DNA from: CAZCZU01 sp964503475
GTDB taxonomy: Bacteria > Pseudomonadota > Zetaproteobacteria > Mariprofundales > Mariprofundaceae
Assembly: GCA_964503475.1 (NCBI GenBank)
Contig: CAZCZU010000014.1
Span: 1-56,918, forward strand
Reading direction: 5' to 3'
Length of the DNA stretch: 56,918 nt
How positions within the stretch are numbered: the stretch's first letter is position 1; every line of letters begins with the position of its first letter. The position numbers and the translations under genes were made by a program. Of this stretch, positions 16,840 through 26,719 are shown piece by piece. The notes under the pieces were generated by a model. The model worked only from the letters and a program-made list of their open reading frames with translations, ran no database searches and had not been told where the DNA came from.

Positions 16840-18762
16840 ATGGGTAAAAACTTACTGCTTTGGCTGGTGATCGGCCTGACCATGATGAGCCTGTTCCAGA
16901 TGTTCAGTGCACCGATGGGGCACAATGAACAGATGCCGTACTCCGCCTTTATGGACAAGGTGGATCAGGGCATGGTGGATGAGGTCACCATCAGCGGTCA
17001 TGAGCTGACCGGTAAATACCGTGACATGTCGGGCACGCTGAAGAGCTTCACCGTGCAGGCGCCGAACGATCCCGAGATGGTTCAGCATCTGCGCGCCAAC
17101 AAGGTCGAGATCACGGCCCGTCCGGAAGAGAAGGTTCCCTTCTTCCTCTCCGTGCTGATCTCCTGGTTCCCGATGCTGCTCCTGATCGCCGTGTGGATCT
17201 TCTTCATGCGCCAGATGCAGGGTGGCGGCAAGGGTGGTGCCATGTCGTTCGGCAAGAGCCGGGCCAAACTGCTCACCGAGAACACCAATCGCGTCACTTT
17301 CGGCGATGTCGCCGGTTGCGACGAGGCCAAGCAGGAGGTCACCGAGGTGATCGAGTTCCTGCGCGACCCCTCCAAGTTTACCCGCCTGGGCGGCAAGATT
17401 CCCAAGGGCGTGCTGCTGGTCGGCCCGCCGGGAACCGGTAAGACGCTGCTGGCGCGCGCCATTGCCGGCGAGGCGCAGGTGCCGTTCTTCTCCATCTCCG
17501 GTTCCGATTTCGTCGAGATGTTCGTCGGCGTGGGCGCATCGCGTGTGCGCGACATGTTCGAACAGGCCAAGAAGAGTGCCCCCTGCATTGTCTTTATCGA
17601 CGAGATCGATGCCATGGGCCGCCATCGCGGTGCCGGTATCGGCGGCGGGAACGACGAGCGCGAACAGACGCTGAACCAGCTGCTGGTCGAGATGGACGGC
17701 TTCGAGACCAACGAGGGCGTGATCCTGGTGTCGGCCACCAACCGTCCGGATGTCCTCGATCCGGCCCTGCTGCGTCCGGGTCGTTTCGACCGCCAGGTGG
17801 TGGTGCCGCGTCCGGATCTTCTGGGCCGCGAGCAGATTCTGAAGGTACACATGCGCAAGGTGCCGCTGGGCAGCGATGTGGATGTGAAGACGCTGGCGCG
17901 CGGTACGCCCGGTTTCTCCGGTGCCGATCTTGCCAACCTGGTCAACGAGGCAGCGCTGAATGCGGCCCGCTTCGATCGTGACAAGGTGACCAGTGCCGAT
18001 TTCGAGACCGCCAAGGACAAGGTGATGATGGGGGCCGAGCGTCGCTCGATGCTGATCTCCGACGAGCAGAAGGAGACCACGGCCTATCATGAGGCGGGGC
18101 ATACCCTGGTGGCCAAGTACCTGAAGACGGCCGATCCGGTGCATAAGGTGAGCATCATTCCGCGCGGCCAGGCGCTGGGTGTCACCATGCAGCTGCCGGA
18201 AGAGGACCGCTTCAACCACGATCGCGAATACCTGCGCGACCAGATCGCCATCATGATGGGTGGTCGCCTCGGTGAGGAGCTGGTGCTGGGTCAGATGACC
18301 ACCGGCGCCTCCAACGACTTCGAGCGAGCCACCCAGCTGGCACGTAACATGGTGACGATGTGGGGTATGAGCGACACGCTGGGTGCCATGGTGTACGGCG
18401 AGCGCGACCAGGAGGTGTTCCTGGGGCGTGAAATCACCCGTCATCAGAATATCTCCGAGAAGACCGCCCAGGTGATCGATGCCGAGGTACGCGGTCTGAT
18501 CGACGAGAACTACAACCGGGCCAGAAAGATTCTCGAGGATCATATGGATCAGCTGCATCTGCTGGCCAAGGCACTGATCAAATTCGAGACGCTCGAGGGC
18601 AGCGAGATCGATCTGGTCATGAAGGGCAAGGAGCCGCATCGCGAGGAGCCGAAGGCTGCCTCCTCCTCCGGCAGGCCGCCGGAAGAGCCGGAGGCCTCGG
18701 TCGATATCGATGCAGGCGCCGATGCCGGAGCGACCGGCGACGAGGCCGATCAGAAGAGCTGA
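16840..18762 (+). CDS. ftsH: ATP-dependent zinc metalloprotease FtsH
   Basis: This 640-residue membrane protease matches the usual length of the family. Two transmembrane segments flank a small periplasmic domain (about residues 5-22 and 104-122). The AAA module has Walker A GPPGTGKT near residue 195, Walker B IVFIDEIDAMG and the second region of homology RPGRFDR. The zinc site HEAGH is near residue 417. The C-terminus is low-complexity and acidic. FtsH degrades misfolded membrane proteins and regulators such as LpxC in other Gram-negative bacteria. AGAGG precedes the ATG. Its stop overlaps the folP start (TGATG). Confidence 0.97.
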   Translation: MGKNLLLWLVIGLTMMSLFQMFSAPMGHNEQMPYSAFMDKVDQGMVDEVTISGHELTGKYRDMSGTLKSFTVQAPNDPEMVQHLRANKVEITARPEEKVPFFLSVLISWFPMLLLIAVWIFFMRQMQGGGKGGAMSFGKSRAKLLTENTNRVTFGDVAGCDEAKQEVTEVIEFLRDPSKFTRLGGKIPKGVLLVGPPGTGKTLLARAIAGEAQVPFFSISGSDFVEMFVGVGASRVRDMFEQAKKSAPCIVFIDEIDAMGRHRGAGIGGGNDEREQTLNQLLVEMDGFETNEGVILVSATNRPDVLDPALLRPGRFDRQVVVPRPDLLGREQILKVHMRKVPLGSDVDVKTLARGTPGFSGADLANLVNEAALNAARFDRDKVTSADFETAKDKVMMGAERRSMLISDEQKETTAYHEAGHTLVAKYLKTADPVHKVSIIPRGQALGVTMQLPEEDRFNHDREYLRDQIAIMMGGRLGEELVLGQMTTGASNDFERATQLARNMVTMWGMSDTLGAMVYGERDQEVFLGREITRHQNISEKTAQVIDAEVRGLIDENYNRARKILEDHMDQLHLLAKALIKFETLEGSEIDLVMKGKEPHREEPKAASSSGRPPEEPEASVDIDAGADAGATGDEADQKS

Positions 18763-19595
18763 TGGCCGCCCTTCGCTGGCAACAATCGGCCGCTCAGCCG
18801 GCCCGGATCATGGGGGTGCTTAATTGCACCCCCGATTCGTTTTCGGATGGTGGCCTGCATCTGGATGCCGCGGCTGCCATCGCCCATGGCCGGGCCATGT
18901 TCGAGGCGGGAGCCGCCATTATCGATGTCGGCGGCGAGTCGACCCGCCCCGGAGCCGCCCCCGTATCGACCGAGGAGGAGCTCACGCGTGTGCTGCCGGT
19001 GATCGAGGCACTTGCTGGTGAGGATATCCCGGTTTCGATCGATACCATGAAGGCTGCGGTGATGCGCCGGGCTGTCGCTGCCGGGGCCGTGATGGTCAAT
19101 GACGTCACGGCCCTGACGGGCGATGCCGACAGTCTTGCGGCCGTGGCGGAAGGCGGCAGCGATGTCTGTCTGATGCATATGCAGGGAACGCCCGAAACCA
19201 TGCAGGAGCATCCGCACTACGACGATGTGTTCGATGAGGTCTGCGCCTTTTTCGAGGCGCGTATCGCAGCCTCTCTCTCCGCCGGTATCCGCGAGTCGGC
19301 TATCTGGCTCGATCCCGGTATCGGCTTTGGCAAGCGCCATGAGGATAACCTTACCCTGATCGCCCGCCTGGATGAGTTGAAGCGGCGTTTCGGGCGTCCC
19401 GTTCTTCTGGGCATCTCGCGCAAATCGTTTCTTGGCCGCATGACCGGCAGTCCGGTGGAGGATCGTGAGATTGAGACGGCGGCAGCCACGGCGATCGGTA
19501 CCTTTCTGGGCGCCGATCTGCATCGGGTGCACGATGTGCCGGCTCAGCTGAGGGCCATGCGGGTGGCCTCGGCCATTGCCGCCGGCGGCCGCTGA
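18762..19595 (+). CDS. folP: Dihydropteroate synthase
   Basis: This 277-residue enzyme joins p-aminobenzoate to the pterin pyrophosphate in folate synthesis and is the target of sulfonamides. The two family signatures are present: MGVLNCTPDSFSDGG near residue 20 and DVGGESTRPGA near 52. Further conserved parts are MVNDVTAL, WLDPGIGFGK and GISRKSFLG. The ATG overlaps the ftsH stop by one base, so the two are translationally coupled. In other bacteria folP is often followed by cdaA; here the CRISPR-Cas island lies between them. Confidence 0.95.
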   Translation: MAALRWQQSAAQPARIMGVLNCTPDSFSDGGLHLDAAAAIAHGRAMFEAGAAIIDVGGESTRPGAAPVSTEEELTRVLPVIEALAGEDIPVSIDTMKAAVMRRAVAAGAVMVNDVTALTGDADSLAAVAEGGSDVCLMHMQGTPETMQEHPHYDDVFDEVCAFFEARIAASLSAGIRESAIWLDPGIGFGKRHEDNLTLIARLDELKRRFGRPVLLGISRKSFLGRMTGSPVEDREIETAAATAIGTFLGADLHRVHDVPAQLRAMRVASAIAAGGR

Positions 19596-19682
19596 TTCCG
19601 CGGCATCCGTTCCGAATAGTCCCTTTGCGCTATTGAAGCATTTCCCCGTTCCCGTTAGCCCTGCATGGAGAGGGAGAGGGGC

Positions 19683-20642
19683 ATGGACAAGTTCGATCGT
19701 ATCTATCAACTGCATCATATGCTCAAGGCGCACCGTCATGCGGTGCCCTATGCCCGTCTGTGTGACGAGATGGAGTGTGCCTACTCCTCCCTGAAGCGTA
19801 TCGTGGCCGAGATGCGCGCCTATCTCGGGGCGCCGATCGTGAATCGGCGCGGCGTGGGTTATTTCTACGATCCCACCCAAACCTTTGAATTGCCGGGGCT
19901 CTGGTTCAATCGCGAGGAGCTGGAATCGTTATTGGCCATGCACGAGCTGATGGCGCGCATCGATCCCGGTCTGCTGGCCGAGGGGCTGGCGCCGGTGCGC
20001 CGGCGGGTGGAGGCCCTGCTGGCGAAGATGGCGCCGGAGGCCGGGGAGCGCATCGAGCGCATTCGTATCCTGCCGATGAACCGGCGACGGGCCGATCTTC
20101 CCCATTTTCCGCGCGTGGCCGGGGCGGTGCTGGAGTCCCGCCGTCTCGCCTTCGGGTATTCCGCCCGCTCCACCGGCGAGGGGGAGCAACGCGAGGTCTC
20201 GCCCCAGCGCCTCGTCCACTACCGCGACAACTGGTATCTCGATGCCTTCTGCCATGCACGGGGTGCCCTGCGCACCTTCTCGCTGGATTGCATGCGGGCG
20301 GTGCGGGCGCTGGATACAGAGGCGCACGAGGTCGATGCCGACGAGCTGGACCGGCTGCTGACCGGCAGCTACGGCATCTTCGCCGGCCGGCCGGAGCACG
20401 AGGCCGTACTGCGCTTCTCGCCCTATGCGGCTCGCTGGGTGGCCGAGGAGCAGTGGCATCCGGAACAGCGGGGGCGCATGCTCGACGATGGCCGCTACGA
20501 GCTTGTTATTCCCTATGCCGATGCCACGGAGCTGATCATGGATATCTGCCGCCATGGCCCGGAGGTGGAGGTGCTGGCGCCGGCCGGTTTGCGGCAGGCG
20601 GTGGCCGAGCGGCTGCGCCGGGCAGCGGATCGATATGACTGA
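19683..20642 (+). CDS. WYL-domain transcriptional regulator
   Basis: This 319-residue protein has an N-terminal winged-helix segment (about residues 1-60, with YARLCDEMECAYSSLKRIV as helix-turn-helix) and a central WYL domain with the characteristic LVHYRDNWYLDAFC and a conserved downstream FSLDCMRAV segment. The C-terminal part fits the WCX extension. WYL proteins bind ligands, often nucleic acids or nucleotides, and several repress CRISPR-Cas or other defence genes. It lies directly upstream of cas3 on the same strand, so regulation of the Cas operon is a reasonable inference. A strong purine-rich Shine-Dalgarno sequence precedes the ATG at 19683. Confidence 0.88.
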   Translation: MDKFDRIYQLHHMLKAHRHAVPYARLCDEMECAYSSLKRIVAEMRAYLGAPIVNRRGVGYFYDPTQTFELPGLWFNREELESLLAMHELMARIDPGLLAEGLAPVRRRVEALLAKMAPEAGERIERIRILPMNRRRADLPHFPRVAGAVLESRRLAFGYSARSTGEGEQREVSPQRLVHYRDNWYLDAFCHARGALRTFSLDCMRAVRALDTEAHEVDADELDRLLTGSYGIFAGRPEHEAVLRFSPYAARWVAEEQWHPEQRGRMLDDGRYELVIPYADATELIMDICRHGPEVEVLAPAGLRQAVAERLRRAADRYD

Positions 20643-20718
20643 GTCTCGAGTTTTGAGCCTGTCGGTTTGTAGGCTGGCTGTTTCGAATGGAGGGAGGAGT
20701 GCCTATGAACAGGCGTAA

Positions 20719-20826
20719 CATGTTGCGAATAATCGGGACGAATGCCTGGCCACTCGCATCGTCAAGCTCCGGCATGCCCACAATCCCTGGGATCGCATCC
20801 GTTTCGAGGTGGTGCTGAATGGGTGA
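20719..20826 (+). other. Short open stretch before cas3, possible gene remnant
   Basis: The 176 bp between the WYL gene and cas3 hold no complete gene I can support. One frame is open for 35 codons after a TAA and ends 8 bp into cas3, reading TRIVKLRHAHNPWDRIRFEV near its end. This looks protein-like, but it has no start codon. It may be the tail of a lost gene. The cas promoter must lie in this area, but I see no convincing -35/-10 pair. Confidence 0.2.
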
Positions 20827-23539
20827 TTATTATCGCTACTGGGGCAAGGCCGGCCGGGAGGAAGGGAAAGAGCCGGGTTACCACCTGCTTCCGTACCACT
20901 GCCTGGATGTGGCGGCGACCGGTCAGGAACTTCTGCGACAACGACCGGCGGAGTGGCGGAAGTTGGCCGCTATGTGCGGCATGGAGCCGGAGGAGTTTCG
21001 GCAGTGGGCCGTCTTCTTTCTGGCCTTGCACGATCTGGGAAAGTTTTCGTTCAATTTTCAGGCCAAACGCCCCGATCTTCTCCGGTGGCTGCAGCCTGAA
21101 CTGCAGCGCCAGCCTCTGGAAGTGGGCGGGCACGATGCACTTGGCTGGCTGATCTGGGACAGAATGGTTCGTGCTCAACTCGTGGAGCGGGGTGTGTTGC
21201 CGACGAGTCAGTCGAGATGGAGCATACCGATCGCACAGCAGATGGCGGATCGCTGGATGCGGGCCATGTGTGGCCATCACGGCAAGCCCGTGAATGCTTC
21301 CAGGCTTCCGACGCTGGAAGATCATTTTACCGATGTCGATCAGGCTGCCGCCCGGGGATTTGCCTCTCAACTGATGGCATTGCTGCTTCCCGATACAGAC
21401 TCTTTTCCGCTCTCGGAAGAGGTGCCGTTCCAGCGTGCATCCTGGTATCTGGCCGGGTTTGCTGTGCTGGCCGACTGGATCGGCTCCAATGAACACTATT
21501 TCTCCTGGCAGATCGAAAACATGCCGCTGGACAGGTATTGGGAAGAGATCGCCGAACCTGAAGCAAGCCGGGCTGTGTACGATTCCGGCATGGTGCCGGC
21601 CGTGCCGGAGCATGATCTCGGTTACGAGGATCTTTTGGGGAAGACGGCATGGCAGCCGACCCCCATGCAGGCACTGGCGCAAAGCCAGCCATTGAGCCCA
21701 TGGCCGCAACTGTTGATCGTCGAGGATGTCACCGGTTCAGGAAAGACCGAAGCGGCCCTGATGCTGGCGCATCGTTTGATGCAGGCGCATGAGCTGTCCG
21801 GTCTCTATTTCGCCCTGCCCACCATGGCGACTGCCAATGCCATGTTCGAACGCATGATGGATGCCTGCCGGAATTTCTATACGCCGGATTCACGGCCGTC
21901 ACTGGTGCTGGCGCATGGTGCCCGGCAGCTCTCCGAGTCTTTCTCCGCTCTGATGGCTACTCCGCCGGCAGAGGAAGACAAAAGTGGCGATGTGGAAACC
22001 GCCTCGGCCACCTGCAATCGCTGGCTGGCGGATCATCGCAAAAAAGCGCTGTTGGCCGAGATTGGAGTTGGTACCGTCGATCAGGCCCTGCTGGGCATTC
22101 TGCGTGCCCGGCATCAATCGCTGCGCCTCTACGGGCTGATGCAAAAGGTCCTGATTGTGGATGAGGTTCACGCCTGCGACAGCTATATGAACCGACTGCT
22201 GCAAACACTGCTCCATTTTCATGCGGCGGCAGGCGGAAGCGCCATCCTTTTGTCGGCCACGCTTCCCCGTTCCCAGCGTCAGGCGCTCGTGAATGCCTTT
22301 AATGAGGGCCTTGGCCTGGCGACGGCGCCAAAGCTGCAGGAAGAGACGTCATTTCCGCTGCTGACCCGAACCGGCATGGAACCTGCCGAGGAGGTGGCGG
22401 TGACCAGCAGACCCGAGGTGTGCCGCAGTATCAAGGTGAAGCGACTCGGCTCCGAAAACGAGGCGATCGAGGTGCTTCGCCAGGCCGCGAACGATGGCCT
22501 TTGCGCCTGCTGGGTCCGCAACACCGTGGTCGATGCCATCGCAGCCTGTGAGCAGTTGCGGGAGATATGCCCCGAGGCCGAGGTGATGCTGTTTCACGCC
22601 CGTTACGCCATGCAGGATCGACTGGATACGGAGAAGGAGGTGCTGGCCTGCTTTGGCGAGCAGAGCAACGCCGCGCAGCGATCCGGACGCATCGTGGTGG
22701 CAACCCAGGTGGTCGAACAGTCACTCGATGTCGATTTCGATGTGATGGTCACCGACCTGGCACCGATCGATCTGATCATTCAACGGGCAGGCCGTCTGCA
22801 TCGCCACTGTCGCGATACGCGCGGCAATCGTATCACGGGAGCGGATCAGCGCTCGCACCCGGTGCTGCACCTTCTCGCGCCTCCTGCAGATAGCCGTGCC
22901 GATGGCGACTGGTGTGGGCGGATGTTCGACAAAGGACAATACGTTTATCCGGATCATGGTCGCCTCTGGCTCAGCGTGAGGCTGTTGGAAGAGAAGGGAG
23001 GCTTTACGATGCCGGATGATGCCCGTGCATTGATCGAGGGGGTGTACGGCGCCGATCCGGATTCCCTGCCAAAAGGCCTTCAGCAAAGTTCATGGCAGGC
23101 CCAGGGCAGCCGTCAGGCCGATCGCGGTATCGCCGATGCCAATGTGCTCGAACTTCTTGATGGTTACGGTGACGGCGAAAAGCCATGGTGGGATGATGAG
23201 GTGACACCGACCCGTCTGGGCGATGAGAGCCGCACCTGTTATCTGGCCCGTTGGGATGGTCGAACCCTGCGGCCATGGATTGACCACGGTGAGCATCGCT
23301 GGCAGCGCAGTGCGTTGCAGGTGCGCGCCCGTATGCTGGCCGAGATTCTCCCGGGCGATGAGATCACAGAGAAGGATCTGGAGGCGTGCTGCCGTCAGCT
23401 CCCCGACAAGGGAAAATGGAGCCTGTTGCTGCCCCTGCGGAGCGAAGGCAATGGCTGGCGCTCCGATGGTCTGAACGCAAAAGGGGAGTCGGTAAGAGTG
23501 CAATACAACCGGACAACGGGGCTGGAGGTAGTGAAATGA
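20819..23539 (+). CDS. cas3: CRISPR-associated nuclease/helicase Cas3 (type I-E)
   Basis: This 906-residue protein is of normal length for an HD-helicase Cas3. The HD nuclease has ALHDLGKFSFNF at about residues 69-80 and a later GHHG. The SF2 helicase has Walker A VTGSGKTEAA near residue 305, the DEVH box in IVDEVHACDS near 447, motif III LLSATLP and motif VI QRAGRLHRH near 654. It unwinds and degrades target DNA after recruitment by Cascade. The key residues appear intact. It is the first cas gene and is followed by cas8e after 34 bp. Confidence 0.96.
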   Translation: MGDYYRYWGKAGREEGKEPGYHLLPYHCLDVAATGQELLRQRPAEWRKLAAMCGMEPEEFRQWAVFFLALHDLGKFSFNFQAKRPDLLRWLQPELQRQPLEVGGHDALGWLIWDRMVRAQLVERGVLPTSQSRWSIPIAQQMADRWMRAMCGHHGKPVNASRLPTLEDHFTDVDQAAARGFASQLMALLLPDTDSFPLSEEVPFQRASWYLAGFAVLADWIGSNEHYFSWQIENMPLDRYWEEIAEPEASRAVYDSGMVPAVPEHDLGYEDLLGKTAWQPTPMQALAQSQPLSPWPQLLIVEDVTGSGKTEAALMLAHRLMQAHELSGLYFALPTMATANAMFERMMDACRNFYTPDSRPSLVLAHGARQLSESFSALMATPPAEEDKSGDVETASATCNRWLADHRKKALLAEIGVGTVDQALLGILRARHQSLRLYGLMQKVLIVDEVHACDSYMNRLLQTLLHFHAAAGGSAILLSATLPRSQRQALVNAFNEGLGLATAPKLQEETSFPLLTRTGMEPAEEVAVTSRPEVCRSIKVKRLGSENEAIEVLRQAANDGLCACWVRNTVVDAIAACEQLREICPEAEVMLFHARYAMQDRLDTEKEVLACFGEQSNAAQRSGRIVVATQVVEQSLDVDFDVMVTDLAPIDLIIQRAGRLHRHCRDTRGNRITGADQRSHPVLHLLAPPADSRADGDWCGRMFDKGQYVYPDHGRLWLSVRLLEEKGGFTMPDDARALIEGVYGADPDSLPKGLQQSSWQAQGSRQADRGIADANVLELLDGYGDGEKPWWDDEVTPTRLGDESRTCYLARWDGRTLRPWIDHGEHRWQRSALQVRARMLAEILPGDEITEKDLEACCRQLPDKGKWSLLLPLRSEGNGWRSDGLNAKGESVRVQYNRTTGLEVVK

Positions 23540-23573
23540 CGATGACCGGGAACAAAGATCACAGGGAGGCAAC

Positions 23574-25178
23574 ATGAATCTGATTCATGACCGGTGGCTA
23601 CCGGTGTTCCGTGCCGATGGCGCATTCGAACGCATCGCACCATGGCAGATCACCGAGCCGGACAATCCGGTGCGGCAACTGGCGGCCCCCAGGGCCGATT
23701 TCAATGGTGCGCTGATGCAGTGGCTGATCGCGTTGCTGCAAACCGCCGCTGCGCCCGATAATCAGGATGAATGGGGCGCATGGATGGAAATGCCTCCAGC
23801 CCCGGAAGTTCTGCGTGGAAAGTTCGACGACGTGGCCCATGCCTTCGACCTGAATGGTGATGGTCCATGTTTTATGCAGGACTACGACAAATTGGAGAGT
23901 GATCCCGTTTCGGTCAGCGGTTTGTTGATCGATGCGCCAGGGAATAATGCGCTCAAGAACAACACCGATCTCTTTGTGAAGCGTGGCGGCGTCGAAGGCA
24001 TGTGTCCGGCCTGTGCCGCGCAGGCGCTGTTCACGCTGCAGACCAATGCCCCGAGTGGCGGCGTCGGACACCGGACCGGACTGCGCGGCGGTGGCCCCCT
24101 GACCACTCTCGTGAAGCTCGATCCGGTGGTGAACGGGCCGGAGGCCGAGCTTCTTTGGCCGTCGCTCTGGCTCAATGTGTTCGCGCGGCAGAAGATGGAA
24201 CGCATGAGCGGAAATCCGCGTTTGCAGCAGCCGGAAGCGATTTTTCCATGGCTGGCGCCCACACGTACCTCCGAAAAGAATACAGGGTGTGAAACCACAC
24301 CGGACGATGCCCATCCGCTGCAGATGTACTGGGCCATGCCGCGCCGCATCCGGCTCGATTTCGATCAGCTCCAGGCGGGCACCTGCGATATCTGTGCCGG
24401 GGAAAGCGATGAACTTGTCAGCCAATACCAAACGAGGAATTACGGCGTCAACTACACCGGCGCATGGCAGCACCCGCTTTCACCCTACTCCCAACCCAAA
24501 CCCGACGAGCTTCCCTTGCCACTGCATGCTCAGCCGGGCGGGATCAGTTACCGCCACTGGCCATCGCTGACGGTCGGTAACAACAACGTGTTTCCTGCCG
24601 CGAATGTGGAGGCGTTCAGCCAACACCTGCTCGATACCGAACAGCTTATGCTGCAGGTGTTCGGTTTCGACATGGATAACATGAAAGCGCGTTGCTGGTA
24701 TGAGTGCACGGTGCCGCTCTATCTGATCGACGATGCCGAAAAGCGTGCTCGCTTTGCCGGCGAAGTGCAGCGGCTGGTGGATGCCGCCGTCCAGATCGCC
24801 GGCTCCGTGCGCAGTTGCGTCAAGGAGGCCTGGTTCAAGCGGCCGGCCGATGCAAAGGGCGATATGTCGTTTCTGGTCGAGGCATTCTACCAACGCAGTG
24901 AATCCGCCTTTTATGCCATGCTGGATCAACTGCATCATGATCTTTCCGAAGAAGGACTGACCGGCACGCGAGTCACCTGGCATGGGAAGTTATGCGATAC
25001 CGCGCTGGGCCTTTTCGATGAAGCGACGACGCGCAGCGGTTTTGAATACGAGAACCCCGCCCGTATCGCCAATGCCCGCAAGAAACTGGGCAATCTGATT
25101 CACAGCAAAAAAATCCGTACCGACCTCGGCCTGCCCACCAGGGCAGCCAAAGCCGGTCGACAAGGAGTGAAAGCATGA
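23574..25178 (+). CDS. casA: Cascade large subunit Cas8e (Cse1/CasA)
   Basis: This 534-residue protein starts MNLIHDRWLPVFRADG, the typical Cse1 opening. Cse1 recognises the PAM and recruits Cas3. Two Cys pairs, CPAC at about residues 144-147 and CDIC at about 271-274, could bind zinc, as in some Cse1 proteins. The C-terminal helical bundle (AYxQRSESAFYAML-like segment) is present. AGGGAGG precedes the ATG. The stop overlaps the start of cas11 by four bases (ATGA). Confidence 0.95.
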   Translation: MNLIHDRWLPVFRADGAFERIAPWQITEPDNPVRQLAAPRADFNGALMQWLIALLQTAAAPDNQDEWGAWMEMPPAPEVLRGKFDDVAHAFDLNGDGPCFMQDYDKLESDPVSVSGLLIDAPGNNALKNNTDLFVKRGGVEGMCPACAAQALFTLQTNAPSGGVGHRTGLRGGGPLTTLVKLDPVVNGPEAELLWPSLWLNVFARQKMERMSGNPRLQQPEAIFPWLAPTRTSEKNTGCETTPDDAHPLQMYWAMPRRIRLDFDQLQAGTCDICAGESDELVSQYQTRNYGVNYTGAWQHPLSPYSQPKPDELPLPLHAQPGGISYRHWPSLTVGNNNVFPAANVEAFSQHLLDTEQLMLQVFGFDMDNMKARCWYECTVPLYLIDDAEKRARFAGEVQRLVDAAVQIAGSVRSCVKEAWFKRPADAKGDMSFLVEAFYQRSESAFYAMLDQLHHDLSEEGLTGTRVTWHGKLCDTALGLFDEATTRSGFEYENPARIANARKKLGNLIHSKKIRTDLGLPTRAAKAGRQGVKA

Positions 25179-25660
25179 GCGAGAGACTGTTTTCCCCCGA
25201 TTCCGACAGCGGAAAGGCGCTGCTGGAGTGGTGGCGCGAATTGCAGAACAACAGCGGGGCGCGGGTGGAGTTGCGCCGCTGCCGCGATTTCCCACAGGTG
25301 TTGCTGGTGCCGGAGTTTCACCGGCTTTGCAACCGTATGCGCCCGTATATGAACAGGCCCTCGGGCTGGGAGCCGCAACTGGCGGCGGTCGCCGGTCTGC
25401 TGGCACATGTGAAGCAGTCCGGTAGCCGTGGCCTGGCCGAACAGATGGCCGAGGGGGATAGCCCTAAAGTCAGCCAGCTTCGTTTTCGCCGCTTTCTGCA
25501 GCGTGAGCGGGATGACCTCTATCCGGCCATGATCCGTCTGATCCACATGCTGGGCGACACAGCCAATGTGCTCGATCTGGCAAGCGTGGTCTTTTTCTGG
25601 GGAGAGAAGACCAGACAACGATTGGCATTCACCTATTTCCCCAAAGTCGCAAACAAATAA
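25175..25660 (+). CDS. casB: Cascade small subunit Cas11 (Cse2/CasB)
   Basis: This 161-residue, Arg-rich helical protein has the Cse2 patterns ALLEWWRELQNN near the N-terminus and LRFRRFLQRERDDLYPAMIRLI in the second half. Two copies usually form the belly of Cascade and stabilise the crRNA and target strand. It starts inside the cas8e stop codon and ends 18 bp before cas7. Confidence 0.92.
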   Translation: MSERLFSPDSDSGKALLEWWRELQNNSGARVELRRCRDFPQVLLVPEFHRLCNRMRPYMNRPSGWEPQLAAVAGLLAHVKQSGSRGLAEQMAEGDSPKVSQLRFRRFLQRERDDLYPAMIRLIHMLGDTANVLDLASVVFFWGEKTRQRLAFTYFPKVANK

Positions 25661-25678
25661 AGGCACAAGGAGTCTGAC

Positions 25679-26719
25679 ATGAGTCGTTTTATTCAATTGC
25701 ATCTGCTTACCTCGTATCCCCCGGCCAACCTGAACCGGGATGACCTGGGCCGGCCCAAGACCGCCGTCATGGGCGGCGTGGAGCGCTTGCGGGTCTCTTC
25801 CCAGAGTCTCAAGCGTTCCTGGCGCTGCTCCGATCTGTTCAAGAAGGCGCTGGATGGCCATGTGGGTACGCGCACCAAGGAGATGGGGCACCGGATTCAG
25901 AAACGCCTGATCGACGGCGGAATCCCCGAAAAGAAGGCGACCGATTGGGCCGGAAAAATTGCCGGACGTTTCGGCAAGCTGAAGAAGGATGGCCTGGAGA
26001 TCGAGCAACTGGCGCACTTCAGTCCGGAAGAGGTGCAGGCGGTCGAGCAGTTGACCGATGCGCTGATCGAGCGCAAAAGCGAGCCGGAGGAGGATGAGCT
26101 GAAGCTGCTTCGGGATCGGCACAGTGCCGCCGATATCGCGCTGTTCGGTCGGATGCTGGCCGCCAGTACGGCTTATAATGTCGAGGCTGCCTGTCAGGTG
26201 GCGCATGCGATCAGCGTGCACAGGGTCACGGTCGAGGATGATTTCTTCACCGCCGTGGATGATCTCAACACCGGCGAGGAGGATGTCGGTGCCGGGCACA
26301 TGGGCGAGACCGAGTTCGCTGCCGGCCTGTTCTATCTTTATCTCTGCATCGATCGGGAGCTGCTTATCGAGAACCTGGGCGGTGACAGCGAGCTGGCCGA
26401 CAAGGCGCTGGCCGCACTGGTCGAGAGTGCCGCCACCGTGTCGCCGACCGGCAAGCAGAACAGTTTCGGCTCCCGGGCCCGTGCCTCGTTCATGCTGGCC
26501 GAAGCGGGGGATCAGCAGCCGCGTTCGCTGTCGGTCGCCTTCCTCAAGCCGATAAGCGGCCAGGATATGCTCTCCAGCGCCATCGCGGCCATGCAGGGGA
26601 CCCGTGAGAACATGGACAAGGTCTATGGCGCCTGCAGCGATGACAGCCGTGCGATGAATGCCGTCACCGGAGAGGGCAGCTTGCAGGAAATCATCGGGTT
26701 TGCCGGCCGTCATGCGTGA
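25679..26719 (+). CDS. casC: Cascade backbone subunit Cas7e (Cse4/CasC)
   Basis: This 346-residue protein begins MSRFIQLHLLTSYPPANLNRDD-like and continues into the GGVERLRVSSQSLKR segment typical of Cas7e. Six copies normally coat the crRNA spacer. The conserved glycine-rich RAMP parts are present toward the C-terminus (PTGKQNSFGSRARASFML). Its stop overlaps the cas5 start by eight bases. AAGGAG precedes the ATG. Confidence 0.95.
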   Translation: MSRFIQLHLLTSYPPANLNRDDLGRPKTAVMGGVERLRVSSQSLKRSWRCSDLFKKALDGHVGTRTKEMGHRIQKRLIDGGIPEKKATDWAGKIAGRFGKLKKDGLEIEQLAHFSPEEVQAVEQLTDALIERKSEPEEDELKLLRDRHSAADIALFGRMLAASTAYNVEAACQVAHAISVHRVTVEDDFFTAVDDLNTGEEDVGAGHMGETEFAAGLFYLYLCIDRELLIENLGGDSELADKALAALVESAATVSPTGKQNSFGSRARASFMLAEAGDQQPRSLSVAFLKPISGQDMLSSAIAAMQGTRENMDKVYGACSDDSRAMNAVTGEGSLQEIIGFAGRHA

